The notes under the pieces: model-generated
The model's database searches: none
What the model was told of the DNA's origin: nothing
Seen by the model: the letters and a program-made list of their open reading frames with translations, nothing else
Position numbers and translations under genes: made by a program
Assembly: GCA_019112875.1 (NCBI GenBank)
Contig: DXIO01000128.1
Coordinates: 1 to 37,336 of the forward strand
Length of the DNA: 37,336 bases
Direction: 5' to 3'
From: Candidatus Aquabacterium excrementipullorum
Lineage (GTDB): Bacteria > Pseudomonadota > Gammaproteobacteria > Burkholderiales > Burkholderiaceae_C
Shown: positions 7,855 through 19,395 of the stretch, piece by piece
How the letters are laid out: each line of letters starts with the position of its first letter
How positions within the stretch are numbered: the stretch's first letter is position 1

Positions 7855-9660
7855 TCAGGTCTCGGCCAGCGCGGTGCCGCCTTGCACGTAGACGTCCCAG
7901 CCCGTCTGCTTGGCACGCAGCTTGGCCTGGGCGGCCGCCGAGGCGACCTGATCGGGTTGCGCGAACTGCCCCGGGGCCACGCACAGGGCTCCGATGGAGA
8001 GCGTGGTCAGCGGGAAGAAGCGCGGCATGCCTTCGCGGTCCTCGCTGTCGATGCCGCCACGGGCCAGCGCCGTCTCGTCGTAGAACGCGGCCACGCGCTC
8101 GTTGAAGTCCTTGACGATTCGCTCGCAGCGCAGGTGCCAATCCTCGCTCTGGAACAGCACGACGAAGTCGTCGCCGCCCACGTGGCCAATGAAGTCCCGC
8201 CGCGCATCGCAACAGCCGATGAAGGTGCGTGCCGCCAGGCGGATGACCTCGTCACCGCGCCAGTAGCCGTAATGGTCGTTGAAGGGCTTGAAGTGGTTCA
8301 GGTCGCCATAGCAGGCCACGAAATCCCGGCCACTGGCCAGCAGGCGTGCGATGTGTTCGCTGATCGGGATGTTGCCGGGCAGGAAGGTCAGAGGATTGGC
8401 ATGACGCGCAGCCTCGATGCGCACCTCGGTGACCGAGCGCACCAGGCTCTCACCCGTGCCGATGCCCAGGTAGGTTCCGCCTTCCGTCACGATGAAGCCG
8501 TCGGTCAGGTAGCGCTGGTCTTCCGAGGTGAGCACGCCTGTCAGTTCGTCGATGCCGGTGTGCTTGTCCAGCACCAGCGGCGTCGTGTTGGCGAACAGCA
8601 GGCAGGGCTGGCGGCCGTAGACCTCCTTGAAGAAGGGCTTGGCGTAGCGGTCCATGAACTTGTCGCGGTTGAGCAGGCCCATCGGGCGGCCGTCCTGTAG
8701 CAGAGCCACGCTGTGCAGCGTCTCGTCCGCGCGGAAGCAGCGTTCGGCCTCGTCGTGCGTGGTGCTCACGCTCATGGCGATCTGCTGCAGCGTGATGCGC
8801 TCGACCGTGAAGGCGCTGCGGGCCGAGCGGGCAGGGTGGGGCAGCACGGCGATGTCGCCCTGGCTGAACACGGCCCCGGCTTGCTCCAGCACCCGGGGCG
8901 TGGGGCTGGGCTGCGGGCGTCCGAGGAAGTAGCCCTGGCCCAGCTGGATGCCCAGGTCGCGGACGGCCTTGAGGTCGTCGGCCGTCTCCAGGCCTTCGGC
9001 CACCATGGTGGTGCCCAGTGTTTCGGCGATGCGGGCGAGCGCACGCATGGTCTGCACTTTGTCGGCCTGCCGCGCCACATCGCGCGCGAAGTACTTGTCG
9101 ATCTTGACGTAATCCGGTTGCAGCTCGGACCACAGGCGCAGGCTGGAGCGGCCATCGCCGAAATCATCGAGCGCGATCTGCACGCCATGGGCCCGCAGGG
9201 GCCGCAGCGCCTCGACGAGCGCAGGCAGGTCACGCACCCGTTCGTGCTCGGTCAGCTCGACCACCACGGCGGCGGGCGACAGGCCAAAGCGCCTCAGCGC
9301 GGCGATGCGGCGCTGCAGCGATTCGCAATGGAGCACATGCACCAGCGCTTCCGCGCTCAGGTTCACGAAGAGCTTGCCGGGTGAGCGTGTCGGCGTCCAG
9401 CTGCGCACGGCGGCACGCAGGCAGGCTTCTTCCAGGTTCATGGACAGGCCCTGTTCCTGCGCTGCGGCGAACAGGGCATCGGGCCATTGCAGTGCAGTGT
9501 TCTCGGGGCCGCGCACCAGGGCCTCGTGACCGAACAGGCTGCCATCGCTCAGGCGAACGATGGGCTGGAAATGCATGTGGAGGGAGCGGTCGGCCAGGAT
9601 GCTGGCCACGTTGCCATCGGCGGGAGGCGTGTCGCGAACAGGGCGCGATTGCAAGGTCAT
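7855..9660 (-). CDS. EAL-CBS-GGDEF protein, cyclic-di-GMP turnover
   Basis: A cytoplasmic cyclic-di-GMP enzyme of 601 residues without membrane helices. The N-terminal EAL domain (about residues 20-260) has a full catalytic set: HEALVRG with Glu46, FVNLSAEAL, VELTEHE, ALDDFGDG, DYVKIDK, VAEGLET and QGYFLGRP. A paired CBS region follows (about 280-400), which in this family senses a nucleotide or ligand. The C-terminal GGDEF domain (about 430-590) reads VGGDDF, with Asp in place of the usual Glu. The product-inhibition site RxxD is not present in the normal place (ARRD). Likely a phosphodiesterase whose GGDEF domain is weakly active or regulatory. Start: ATG at 9660 is chosen because the in-frame extension to 9780 is Cys-rich and unlike the family; the ribosome site is weak. 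Confidence 0.9.
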   Translation of the reverse strand: MTLQSRPVRDTPPADGNVASILADRSLHMHFQPIVRLSDGSLFGHEALVRGPENTALQWPDALFAAAQEQGLSMNLEEACLRAAVRSWTPTRSPGKLFVNLSAEALVHVLHCESLQRRIAALRRFGLSPAAVVVELTEHERVRDLPALVEALRPLRAHGVQIALDDFGDGRSSLRLWSELQPDYVKIDKYFARDVARQADKVQTMRALARIAETLGTTMVAEGLETADDLKAVRDLGIQLGQGYFLGRPQPSPTPRVLEQAGAVFSQGDIAVLPHPARSARSAFTVERITLQQIAMSVSTTHDEAERCFRADETLHSVALLQDGRPMGLLNRDKFMDRYAKPFFKEVYGRQPCLLFANTTPLVLDKHTGIDELTGVLTSEDQRYLTDGFIVTEGGTYLGIGTGESLVRSVTEVRIEAARHANPLTFLPGNIPISEHIARLLASGRDFVACYGDLNHFKPFNDHYGYWRGDEVIRLAARTFIGCCDARRDFIGHVGGDDFVVLFQSEDWHLRCERIVKDFNERVAAFYDETALARGGIDSEDREGMPRFFPLTTLSIGALCVAPGQFAQPDQVASAAAQAKLRAKQTGWDVYVQGGTALAET

Positions 9661-9845
9661 GAGCGGTACTACAGGTGCTGGGACGCCGGCATCATCGACA
9701 CCGCGCGTGACGGCTTGAGGGCAGCAACACCCGCTTGCAGAAATATCGCAAGGGTCATCGTTTCGACATGCGCTTGTCATGTTGTGTGGCTAGTGCTTCA
9801 GGAAGCTGACGCGAACATGAATTGACGCGCCTCGGCCTATCCCGC

Positions 9846-9863
9846 GTGTCATGGTGCTTTCAC
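9846..9863 (+). promoter_or_regulatory. Candidate Pho box (PhoB site)
   Basis: The 18-base site GTGTCATGGTGCTTTCAC matches the PhoB direct-repeat layout of 7 + 4 + 7 bases. The first half GTGTCAT differs from CTGTCAT at one base, and the second half CTTTCAC differs from CTGTCAC at one base. It points rightward toward the phosphatase genes and lies 59 bases before the ATG at 9922, inside the 261-bp divergent gap 9661-9921. The spacer GGTG is less AT-rich than usual. Confidence 0.55.
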
Positions 9864-9921
9864 AGCTTCGAACGATCGTGACGGCGTGTGAATCACCCCG
9901 TCCATCGCAAGGCTGCAATCC

Positions 9922-10536
9922 ATGATGTCGTACCGCTTCCTTCTGGCCCGCCCGTGGACCATCGCCGCCATGGTGTGCGCAGTTCCACTGGCCGCCTTGC
10001 CCGTGCAGGCCACCGAACTGCTGCCCCGTGAAGGCCATGCCCACGCGATGGCCGCACCGATGGTGCCCCCCACCGGTTTGGCGGTACGGCTGCCCATCGA
10101 GGCGCCGATCGCGGGTGTCACGGAGCTCAAGTTCAGCGAGATGTTCAAGATGCCTGTGGGACCGCAAGGGCTGGAGCCCAGCGAGCGCCTGCTGTCCTTG
10201 AACGGCAAGACCGTGCGCCTGATCGGCTACATGGTGGACACCGAATCACGCGCACCTGGGACCCTGATCCTGACGCCGCTGCCGGTGTCCAACGGCCATG
10301 AAGACGAGAGCCTGGCCGACGACCTGCCGCCGAGCGCCGTGTTCGTGCACCTCAGCGGCCCTGCCGCCCAGCAGAGCGTGCGCAGCTTGCGCGGCCTGAT
10401 CCAGCTCACCGGCACGCTGCAGGTGGGCGCGGCTGACGAGGCCGACGGCCGGGTGTCCGCCATTCGCCTGCGCGTCGACGACGCCACGTCGCGGCTGCTG
10501 GTGGGAGGCACGCCTTCCACCGTGGCCGCGCGCTGA
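9922..10536 (+). CDS. Exported protein of unknown function upstream of alkaline phosphatase
   Basis: A 204-residue protein with a Sec signal: basic start, hydrophobic stretch around residues 14-28, likely cleavage after ALPVQA. The mature part contains His-rich EGHAHAMAAP and then a compact domain (LNGKTVRLIGYMVDTES; LILTPLPVSNGHEDE; PPSAVFVHLSGPA; LIQLTGTLQVGAADE). The pattern Gly-Lys-x-Val-Arg-x-x-Gly-Tyr-Met-Val followed by a beta-rich strand resembles DUF3299-type periplasmic proteins; this is a by-eye comparison. The start is ATG at 9922 or the adjacent ATG at 9925, with AAGG upstream. It is 89 bases before the alkaline phosphatase gene on the same strand, behind the candidate Pho box, so a joint role in phosphate starvation is plausible but unproven. 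Confidence 0.75.
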   Translation: MMSYRFLLARPWTIAAMVCAVPLAALPVQATELLPREGHAHAMAAPMVPPTGLAVRLPIEAPIAGVTELKFSEMFKMPVGPQGLEPSERLLSLNGKTVRLIGYMVDTESRAPGTLILTPLPVSNGHEDESLADDLPPSAVFVHLSGPAAQQSVRSLRGLIQLTGTLQVGAADEADGRVSAIRLRVDDATSRLLVGGTPSTVAAR

Positions 10537-10550
10537 TCTTTCGCTTTCCT

Positions 10551-10580
10551 GCATCCGGGGCGGGCGGTCTGCCCGGGTGC
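10551..10580 (+). terminator. GC-rich stem-loop between the 9922 gene and alkaline phosphatase
   Basis: GCATCCGGG at 10551-10559 pairs with CCCGGGTGC at 10572-10580 (nine pairs, one G-U), followed by TTTCCC. It may be a partial terminator, or a processing stem that sets different expression of the two genes. Confidence 0.4.
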
Positions 10581-10625
10581 TTTCCCAGCCTCTCGATTCC
10601 AAAGACCTTTCATCTGGAGAGTTTC

Positions 10626-12746
10626 ATGTCCCACGTCCGCTTCACGCGCCACGCCCTGTGCCTGGCAGCCATGTCCGCCCTCGTGTCCCTGGCTGGCCAA
10701 GCGCAGGCCGCGCCCAACATCTCGCGCCTGACCCCGCCGAGCAACCCGCTGCTGGCCACCGCCGCCACGCTGGCGCGCTTCCTGCCCGGTCAGAAATTCG
10801 ATCTGCAGACCACCGTGCAGCCTGACGCCGGCACCACCATCGCTTCCGTGAGCTTCGCCGTGGACGGCAGCACCGTGGCCACCATCGCCAACAACGGCAC
10901 GACCACCGACCAGTTCAGCGGAAAGACCAGCCTGGTCAAGACGGGCCTGGTCAGCGGACTGGCCTCCAACACCGTGGTGGCCTCGCTGCGCGGCTACGCC
11001 AACAGCACCCCCGGCGTGCACACCCTGACCGTGACCGCCACCGACACCGCCGGCGGGACCACCACCAAGACGGGCAACTTCGAGGTCGTGGCCATCACCG
11101 CCAACAACGGCCGCCCCGCCAAGAACATCATCATCATGCTGGGCGACGGCATGGGCGCGGCCCACCGCACGGCCGCCCGCATCGTGGCCAAGGGCTACCT
11201 GCAGGGCAAGGCCCAGAACCTGCTGGCCATGGACACCTTCCCGTACACCGGCATGGTGATGACGGCCTCGCTGAACTCCATCGTGACCGATTCGGCTCCC
11301 GGCATGTCGAACTACGTCAACGGCAACAAGGGCCAGAACAACCAGGAAGGCGTGTTCCCCGATGACACCTCGGCCGCCTTCGACAACCCCCGCATCGAGT
11401 ACCTGTCCGAGTACCTGCATCGCCTCAAGGGCACGAGCCTGGGCGTCGTGACCACGGCCGACGTGTTCGATGCCACCCCCGCCGCCAACGCCGTGCACAC
11501 CTCGGCCCGCGGCAACGGCACCGGCATCGTCGACCAGTTCCTGGACGACAGCAGCCTGACCGGCCTGAAGGTCCTGATGGGCGGTGGCCGCAAGTGGTTC
11601 CTGCCCAAGAATGCCTCGCAGACCGCCGGCACCGACAACAGCCAGCACACCTTCAACGCCACGCCCGCCGGCCTGGGCTCCAGCGCCAACGGTTCGGCCC
11701 GCGCTACGGCCTCCGACTACGTGCTGCCCTCCGACATCGTCGCGGGCTGGAACGCTTCCGCCGGTGCCATCGACAACAACCGCGACCTGATCGCCGACTT
11801 CAAGTCCGCCGGTTTCGCCTACGCCTCGGACAACACCGCGCTGCAATCGGCCGGCACGCCGGACAAGCTGCTGGGCCTGTTCTCGTTGTCCAACATGAAC
11901 GTGGCTTTCGACAAGATCAACGGCCGCCGCGGCGTCAGCACCATCGTCAACGACTACGGTTTCCCCGACCAGCCCATGCTGGACGAGATGACCACGGCCG
12001 CCCTGAACGTGCTCAACAAGAACAACACCAATGGCTTCGTGCTGATGGTGGAAGGCTCGTCGATTGACAAGCAGGCCCACCTGATGGACTCCGACCGCTG
12101 GATCCTGGAAACCATCGAGTTCGACCGCGCCATCCAGAAGGCCAAGGACTTCGCCACCGCCAACCCCGACACCGTCGTGATCGTGACGGCCGATCACGAA
12201 TGCTCGGGTGCCGCCATCATCGGCGCCTCCACCGTGACGGCCGCCACGCTGCAGAGCCTGGCCTCCGGTGGTGACCAGAGCACCGCCGCTCGCCGCGACG
12301 CCGTCGTGGGCACCTACGACAACGCCAAGTTCCCCAAGTACAGCATCCAGGCCGATGGCTTCCCGCTGACCACCGACATCGACGGCAAGGTGCTGATCGG
12401 CTACGGCGCCAACGCCGACCGCTACGAAACCTGGCTGTCGAACGCCCAGCCCACCCAGGACAGCCAGCAGCCCTTCTACGGCGCCTCGCCGCTGAACGCC
12501 TACCCGGGCAACCCCAACGTGCGCAACAGCAACAACGGCGTGACCAGCGGCACCACCGCCGAGGGTGCCTCGCCCTACGTCGGCTACCTCGTCGTCGGTC
12601 AGGTGCCGGCCGACCAGGCCACGCACACCGCCACGGACATCCCGCTGTCCGCCTACGGCCGCGGCGCCTCGCTGTTCACCGGCGTGTTCGACAACACCGA
12701 CGTGTTCTTCAAGCTCGGCCAGATCGCCATCGGCGGCGCCAAGTGA
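10626..12746 (+). CDS. Alkaline phosphatase (PhoA superfamily) with N-terminal Ig-like domain, exported
   Basis: Releases phosphate from phosphomonoesters outside the cytoplasm. The 706 residues start with a signal peptide ending in GQAQA. A beta-rich Ig/Big-like domain follows (about residues 40-155: TTIASVSFAVDGSTVATI, then TPGVHTLTVTATDTAGGTT). The phosphatase domain begins at NIIIMLGDGMG (metal Asp near 173). The nucleophile Ser is in VTDSAPGMS near 223. Later metal ligands are in EGSSIDKQAHLMD (about 478-490) and VTADHECSG (about 520). This is much longer than E. coli PhoA (about 470), because of the Ig-like domain and insertions. Start ATG at 10626 with CTGGAG upstream. The PEP-CTERM gene follows 32 bases later, so they are likely cotranscribed. 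PhoB control is inferred from the upstream site. Confidence 0.93.
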   Translation: MSHVRFTRHALCLAAMSALVSLAGQAQAAPNISRLTPPSNPLLATAATLARFLPGQKFDLQTTVQPDAGTTIASVSFAVDGSTVATIANNGTTTDQFSGKTSLVKTGLVSGLASNTVVASLRGYANSTPGVHTLTVTATDTAGGTTTKTGNFEVVAITANNGRPAKNIIIMLGDGMGAAHRTAARIVAKGYLQGKAQNLLAMDTFPYTGMVMTASLNSIVTDSAPGMSNYVNGNKGQNNQEGVFPDDTSAAFDNPRIEYLSEYLHRLKGTSLGVVTTADVFDATPAANAVHTSARGNGTGIVDQFLDDSSLTGLKVLMGGGRKWFLPKNASQTAGTDNSQHTFNATPAGLGSSANGSARATASDYVLPSDIVAGWNASAGAIDNNRDLIADFKSAGFAYASDNTALQSAGTPDKLLGLFSLSNMNVAFDKINGRRGVSTIVNDYGFPDQPMLDEMTTAALNVLNKNNTNGFVLMVEGSSIDKQAHLMDSDRWILETIEFDRAIQKAKDFATANPDTVVIVTADHECSGAAIIGASTVTAATLQSLASGGDQSTAARRDAVVGTYDNAKFPKYSIQADGFPLTTDIDGKVLIGYGANADRYETWLSNAQPTQDSQQPFYGASPLNAYPGNPNVRNSNNGVTSGTTAEGASPYVGYLVVGQVPADQATHTATDIPLSAYGRGASLFTGVFDNTDVFFKLGQIAIGGAK

Positions 12747-12778
12747 GCGCATCACAGCAGTAACCTAGGAGATCCGAG

Positions 12779-13444
12779 ATGAAGCAACTCATCGCTTTGA
12801 GCGCCCTGGCACTGGCCAGCCTGGCGGTTCAGGCCGCGCCTGCCACCATCGACGTCACGCTGACGTTCGACGACGTGCTTGACGGCAGCACGGCCAACAG
12901 CGCCCTGGGCAGCCTGGGCTCGCTGGCCCACTTCGCCAACCCCGACGTCGAGTGGGATGTGGATGAATATGGCGACTACACCGGCGGCATCCGCTGGGTC
13001 GATGCCACGGCCCTCTATGGCGACGTGGGCGTGGTGGCCTCGGGCGCTGCGGTGTCCGGCACCAATGTGCTGAGCAACAGCGGTCAGCCCATCCTGCTGG
13101 TGTTCAATGCCCCCGTGGACATCGCGTCCTTCTCGATCCAGCAGGATCTGTCCGGCTTCGGCAACCCGCAGGACGGCGGGACCTACCTGTCCTTCCTGGA
13201 TGCCACAGGCCATGCGATCAGCGCAGCCAATGTGTTCTACACCCAGGGTGGACAGCCTGGGCTGACCATCCAGTCGGGTGCGGTGGGCCAGGTCAGTGCC
13301 GTGCTGCTGGCAGGTGGTGTGAGCTACGACAACCTGCACATCAACGTCACCCCCTCGGTGCCCGAGCCGGCCGCTGGCCTGCTGGCCCTGCTGGGCGCCG
13401 GCGTGGTGCTGGCGCGCCGCAACCGCCAAAGCCAACACGGCTGA
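12779..13444 (+). CDS. PEP-CTERM sorting-domain protein
   Basis: A 221-residue exported protein with two sorting signals. The N-terminal signal peptide (MKQLIALSALALASLAVQA) leads to a beta-rich Asp/Gly-containing body. The C-terminus has the motif VPEP (about residue 195), then a hydrophobic helix (LLALLGAGVVLA), then ARRNRQ. This triad is the substrate signal of exosortase EpsH/XrtA systems, which process proteins at the outside of the inner membrane, often alongside exopolysaccharide production. Start ATG at 12779 with a strong AGGAGA site 7 bases upstream. It directly follows the alkaline phosphatase gene. No exosortase gene is in this window. Function of the body unknown; no homologous domain recognised. 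Confidence 0.88.
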   Translation: MKQLIALSALALASLAVQAAPATIDVTLTFDDVLDGSTANSALGSLGSLAHFANPDVEWDVDEYGDYTGGIRWVDATALYGDVGVVASGAAVSGTNVLSNSGQPILLVFNAPVDIASFSIQQDLSGFGNPQDGGTYLSFLDATGHAISAANVFYTQGGQPGLTIQSGAVGQVSAVLLAGGVSYDNLHINVTPSVPEPAAGLLALLGAGVVLARRNRQSQHG

Positions 13445-13456
13445 TCAGGCTGCCCG

Positions 13457-13477
13457 AGCCAGCCCTCGGGTTGGCTT
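13457..13477 (+). terminator. Stem-loop after the PEP-CTERM gene
   Basis: AGCCAGCC at 13457-13464 pairs with GGTTGGCT at 13469-13476 (eight pairs with one G-U) around a CTCG loop, 13 bases after the stop at 13444. There is only a short T-tract, so it is a weak terminator candidate closing the phosphatase operon. Confidence 0.5.
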
Positions 13478-13544
13478 GCCCGTCAGCGGTGGGACACGAA
13501 GCTGCAAGAATGCGGTTTTGCGCCCACCGTTTTTCGTTGACCTC

Positions 13545-13928
13545 ATGGCTTCCACCGTCACCATCTACCACAACCCCCGCTGCGGCACCTCCCGCAACAC
13601 ACTGGCGATGATCCGAAACGCGGGCATCGAGCCCGAGATCGTCGAATACCTTCAGACACCCCTCAGCCGCGACGCCCTGCGCCAGTTGGTGGCTGCGACG
13701 GGCGAGCCCGCCCGGGAACTGCTGCGTGCCAAGGAGCCCTTGTGCGCGGAATTGGGCCTGGACAACCCGGCCCTTGATGACGATGCCCTGATCGAGGCCA
13801 TGGCCACGCATCCCATCCTGATGAATCGCCCTGTGGTGGTGACACCGCTAGGCACCCGCTTGTGCCGCCCCTCGGAACGCGTGCTCGACATCCTGCCCGC
13901 CCCGCAGCAGGTCGAGGGGCGAAGCTGA
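13545..13928 (+). CDS. arsC: ArsC-family arsenate reductase
   Basis: A thioredoxin-fold protein of 127 residues of the glutaredoxin-dependent ArsC class, which reduces arsenate to arsenite in the cytoplasm. The catalytic Cys is in YHNPRCGTSRNT (Cys13), and the arsenate-binding segment is ILMNRPVVVTPLGTRLCRPSE, supplying the conserved arginines. EYLQTPLSRDALRQL is the typical middle part. Start ATG at 13545; the longer open frame upstream has no family similarity. No other ars gene is near, so it may be a housekeeping homologue rather than part of an arsenic operon. YffB/Spx-like proteins share the fold, but the RP(V)VVT region fits ArsC better. Confidence 0.92.
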   Translation: MASTVTIYHNPRCGTSRNTLAMIRNAGIEPEIVEYLQTPLSRDALRQLVAATGEPARELLRAKEPLCAELGLDNPALDDDALIEAMATHPILMNRPVVVTPLGTRLCRPSERVLDILPAPQQVEGRS

Positions 13929-13979
13929 GGCTGGGCACGCCGCTTGCCGTGCAGCACAGATGTTGCACAGGAGATGACC

Positions 13980-14198
13980 ATGGTCACAGAAGCGCAAACC
14001 CCGCAAGCCGCCGCCGAAGATGCCCAGTCCAAGGCAATTGTCGACATCAAGGACAAGGCTTCCCTGAAACGCTGGGCAGAGGCCCTGGGCGTGACGACGG
14101 AAGGATTGGAAGGTGCCATCCTGCAGGTCGGCCCGCGTGTCGACAAGATCAAGGATTACCTGGCCGCTGGCATGGCCGCCGACCAGGAAGGTGGCTAG
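13980..14198 (+). CDS. DUF3606-like small protein
   Basis: A 72-residue soluble protein. The segment IVDIKDKASLKRWAEALGV followed by LEGAILQVG and VDKIKDYLA matches the layout of DUF3606 proteins (helix, helix, then a Val-Gly turn and a last helix); function unknown. The start is ATG at 13980, because CAGGAG ends six bases before it; ATG at 13974 in the same frame overlaps that ribosome site. It lies 51 bases after arsC on the same strand and converges with the next gene. Confidence 0.75.
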   Translation: MVTEAQTPQAAAEDAQSKAIVDIKDKASLKRWAEALGVTTEGLEGAILQVGPRVDKIKDYLAAGMAADQEGG

Positions 14199-14201
14199 CC
14201 T

Positions 14202-14226
14202 GCGCTGACGAGGGTCTGCTCAGCGC
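14202..14226. terminator. Stem-loop between convergent genes
   Basis: GCGCTGA at 14202-14208 pairs with TCAGCGC at 14220-14226. The right arm covers the stop codon of the leftward gene and is itself part of a perfect 12-base palindrome, CTCAGCGCTGAG (14219-14230). No U-tract follows, so termination is only possible. Confidence 0.3.
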
Positions 14227-14876
14227 TGAGGTTCGGGCAGTCCCTTGCGGCCGATCTGCTCCGTGCAGACGCTCCACCACGCGTTGGTGGAGGGCGTGTT
14301 CGCGTCGCCCAAGGATGTCTCGACCGTGTTTTTCCAGTGTGTCGAGGCTGCGCATTGGCTGAAATGCGCCACCTGCTGCTCATCCAGCCCCTGGGCGGAC
14401 AGGTAGGGGCCGAGAGCATGTCGGGCGCGTAGCTCGTTGTGGGCCGTGATGGTGTTCTTGCTGCAGGCCAACGCCACCTGCGCGGCCTGGGTTCGAAATT
14501 GATCGACTGTGGTGGTGTCGGGCGAAGCTTCCATCGTCTGGGTGGCACAACTGCAGATGTCGGCGATCACCTTGAAGTCCGGGCGCTCGGCGGGCAGTGC
14601 CACGCCAAGCAGCCGTTCCACGCGCCCCGGACAGCGGGCCTTGAACATGCGTTGCAAGTCTGCCCGGCTCGGTGGGTCATTGGCCAGGGAGGAGAGGGTG
14701 CTTTCCGTCCTGGCGCTTGCGTTGAGCGAGGCAGATAGATGCTGAACACCGGCGGACGATGCCCCCGCCGCCCAAGCTGCCGCGTGACCGGTGACGATGC
14801 ACAGCAGTCCTGCGGGCAGCAGCGTTTTGCGTGGCACGCAAGCCCAGGTCTTGCCCAATACGCCAGACAGTTTCAT
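14220..14876 (-). CDS. Exported protein of unknown function, Cys-containing
   Basis: A 218-residue protein with a signal peptide (hydrophobic residues about 20-36, cleavage likely after AWA or AAA). The mature part contains paired cysteines, for example ADICSCATQTME and QVALACSK, then FSQCAASTHW and WWSVCTEQ, which could form periplasmic disulfides. I do not recognise the family. Start ATG at 14876 with a strong GGGAGGGG site a few bases upstream. It is divergent from pyrG with a 201-bp gap and convergent with the DUF3606-like gene. Confidence 0.75.
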   Translation of the reverse strand: MKLSGVLGKTWACVPRKTLLPAGLLCIVTGHAAAWAAGASSAGVQHLSASLNASARTESTLSSLANDPPSRADLQRMFKARCPGRVERLLGVALPAERPDFKVIADICSCATQTMEASPDTTTVDQFRTQAAQVALACSKNTITAHNELRARHALGPYLSAQGLDEQQVAHFSQCAASTHWKNTVETSLGDANTPSTNAWWSVCTEQIGRKGLPEPQR

Positions 14877-14963
14877 GATCCCCTCCCTGCACCACACACG
14901 CCTGTCGGATAATGAAACGAGTCTAATCAGCGTCGAAACATCCGCCATAGAGAGTTTCGCTGA

Positions 14964-16736
<1,773 letters not shown>

Positions 16737-16766
16737 TCCCTCTCAGAGACACGACCGGAGCACACC

Positions 16767-17624
<858 letters not shown>

Positions 17625-17677
17625 CGCATCGACGACACCTGCAGTTCCACACATCCATAACTTTCAACATTTCTTGA

Positions 17678-18973
<1,296 letters not shown>

Positions 18974-18978
18974 CGCCA

Positions 18979-19002
18979 AAGAGGGCCCTCCGGGGCCCTT
19001 TT
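18979..19002 (+). terminator. Intrinsic terminator after eno
   Basis: GGGCCC at 18983-18988 and GGGCCC at 18993-18998 form a six-pair stem with a TCCG loop, extended by the flanking A/T bases, followed by TTTT. It starts a few bases after the eno stop and ends the pyrG-kdsA-eno transcript. Confidence 0.85.
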
Positions 19003-19048
19003 CTGATTCAGCCGCGGGCTGATCCGCCATGGCGATGTTGTTGCGATC

Positions 19049-19057
19049 TGTTAAGCT
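19049..19057 (+). promoter_or_regulatory. Extended -10 element (TGTTAAGCT) of ftsB
   Basis: TGTTAAGCT fits TGnTAnnnT and ends 6 bases before the ftsB ATG at 19064. Together with the preceding terminator it suggests that ftsB has its own promoter and an mRNA starting at its first codon. Confidence 0.45.
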
Positions 19058-19063
19058 TTCCGG

Positions 19064-19342
19064 ATGCGCGTTGTCACCCTGATCCTGCTGGCCTTGCTGG
19101 CCGTGGTCCATGCCGAGCTGTGGTTCGGCAAGGGCGGGGTGCCGCGCGTGATGTCCTTGCGCACGCACCTGCAGGAGCAGAACGAGCGCAACGCCAGCTT
19201 CGAGGCCCGCAATGAGCAGGTGGCCGCCGAGGTGCGCGATCTGCAGGAAGGCCTGGACATGGCCGAGGAGATCGCCCGCACCGAGCTGGGCATGGTCAAG
19301 CCTGACGAGATCTACGTGCAGATCACCGCGTCGGCCCGCTGA
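19064..19342 (+). CDS. ftsB: Cell division protein FtsB
   Basis: A small inner-membrane divisome protein that pairs with FtsL and FtsQ. It has 92 residues: a short cytoplasmic start (MRV), one membrane helix (about 4-18), then a periplasmic coiled coil (about 28-70; HLQEQNERNASFEARNEQ and following), ending with the conserved ARTELGMVKPDEI segment that binds FtsQ. Start ATG at 19064. The place right after eno is the usual one in proteobacteria. Confidence 0.95.
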   Translation: MRVVTLILLALLAVVHAELWFGKGGVPRVMSLRTHLQEQNERNASFEARNEQVAAEVRDLQEGLDMAEEIARTELGMVKPDEIYVQITASAR

Positions 19343-19395
19343 GGCCGCGCTTTCTTCCTGATGCCCGCATTCAACTGCCAGGCCGCTTCCCTCCA

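Noticed and set aside
10227..12755. Long leftward open frame (842 codons) across the alkaline phosphatase
   Set aside because: Gly/Val/His-rich shadow with no motif; the plus-strand frame has a signal peptide and all phosphatase motifs.
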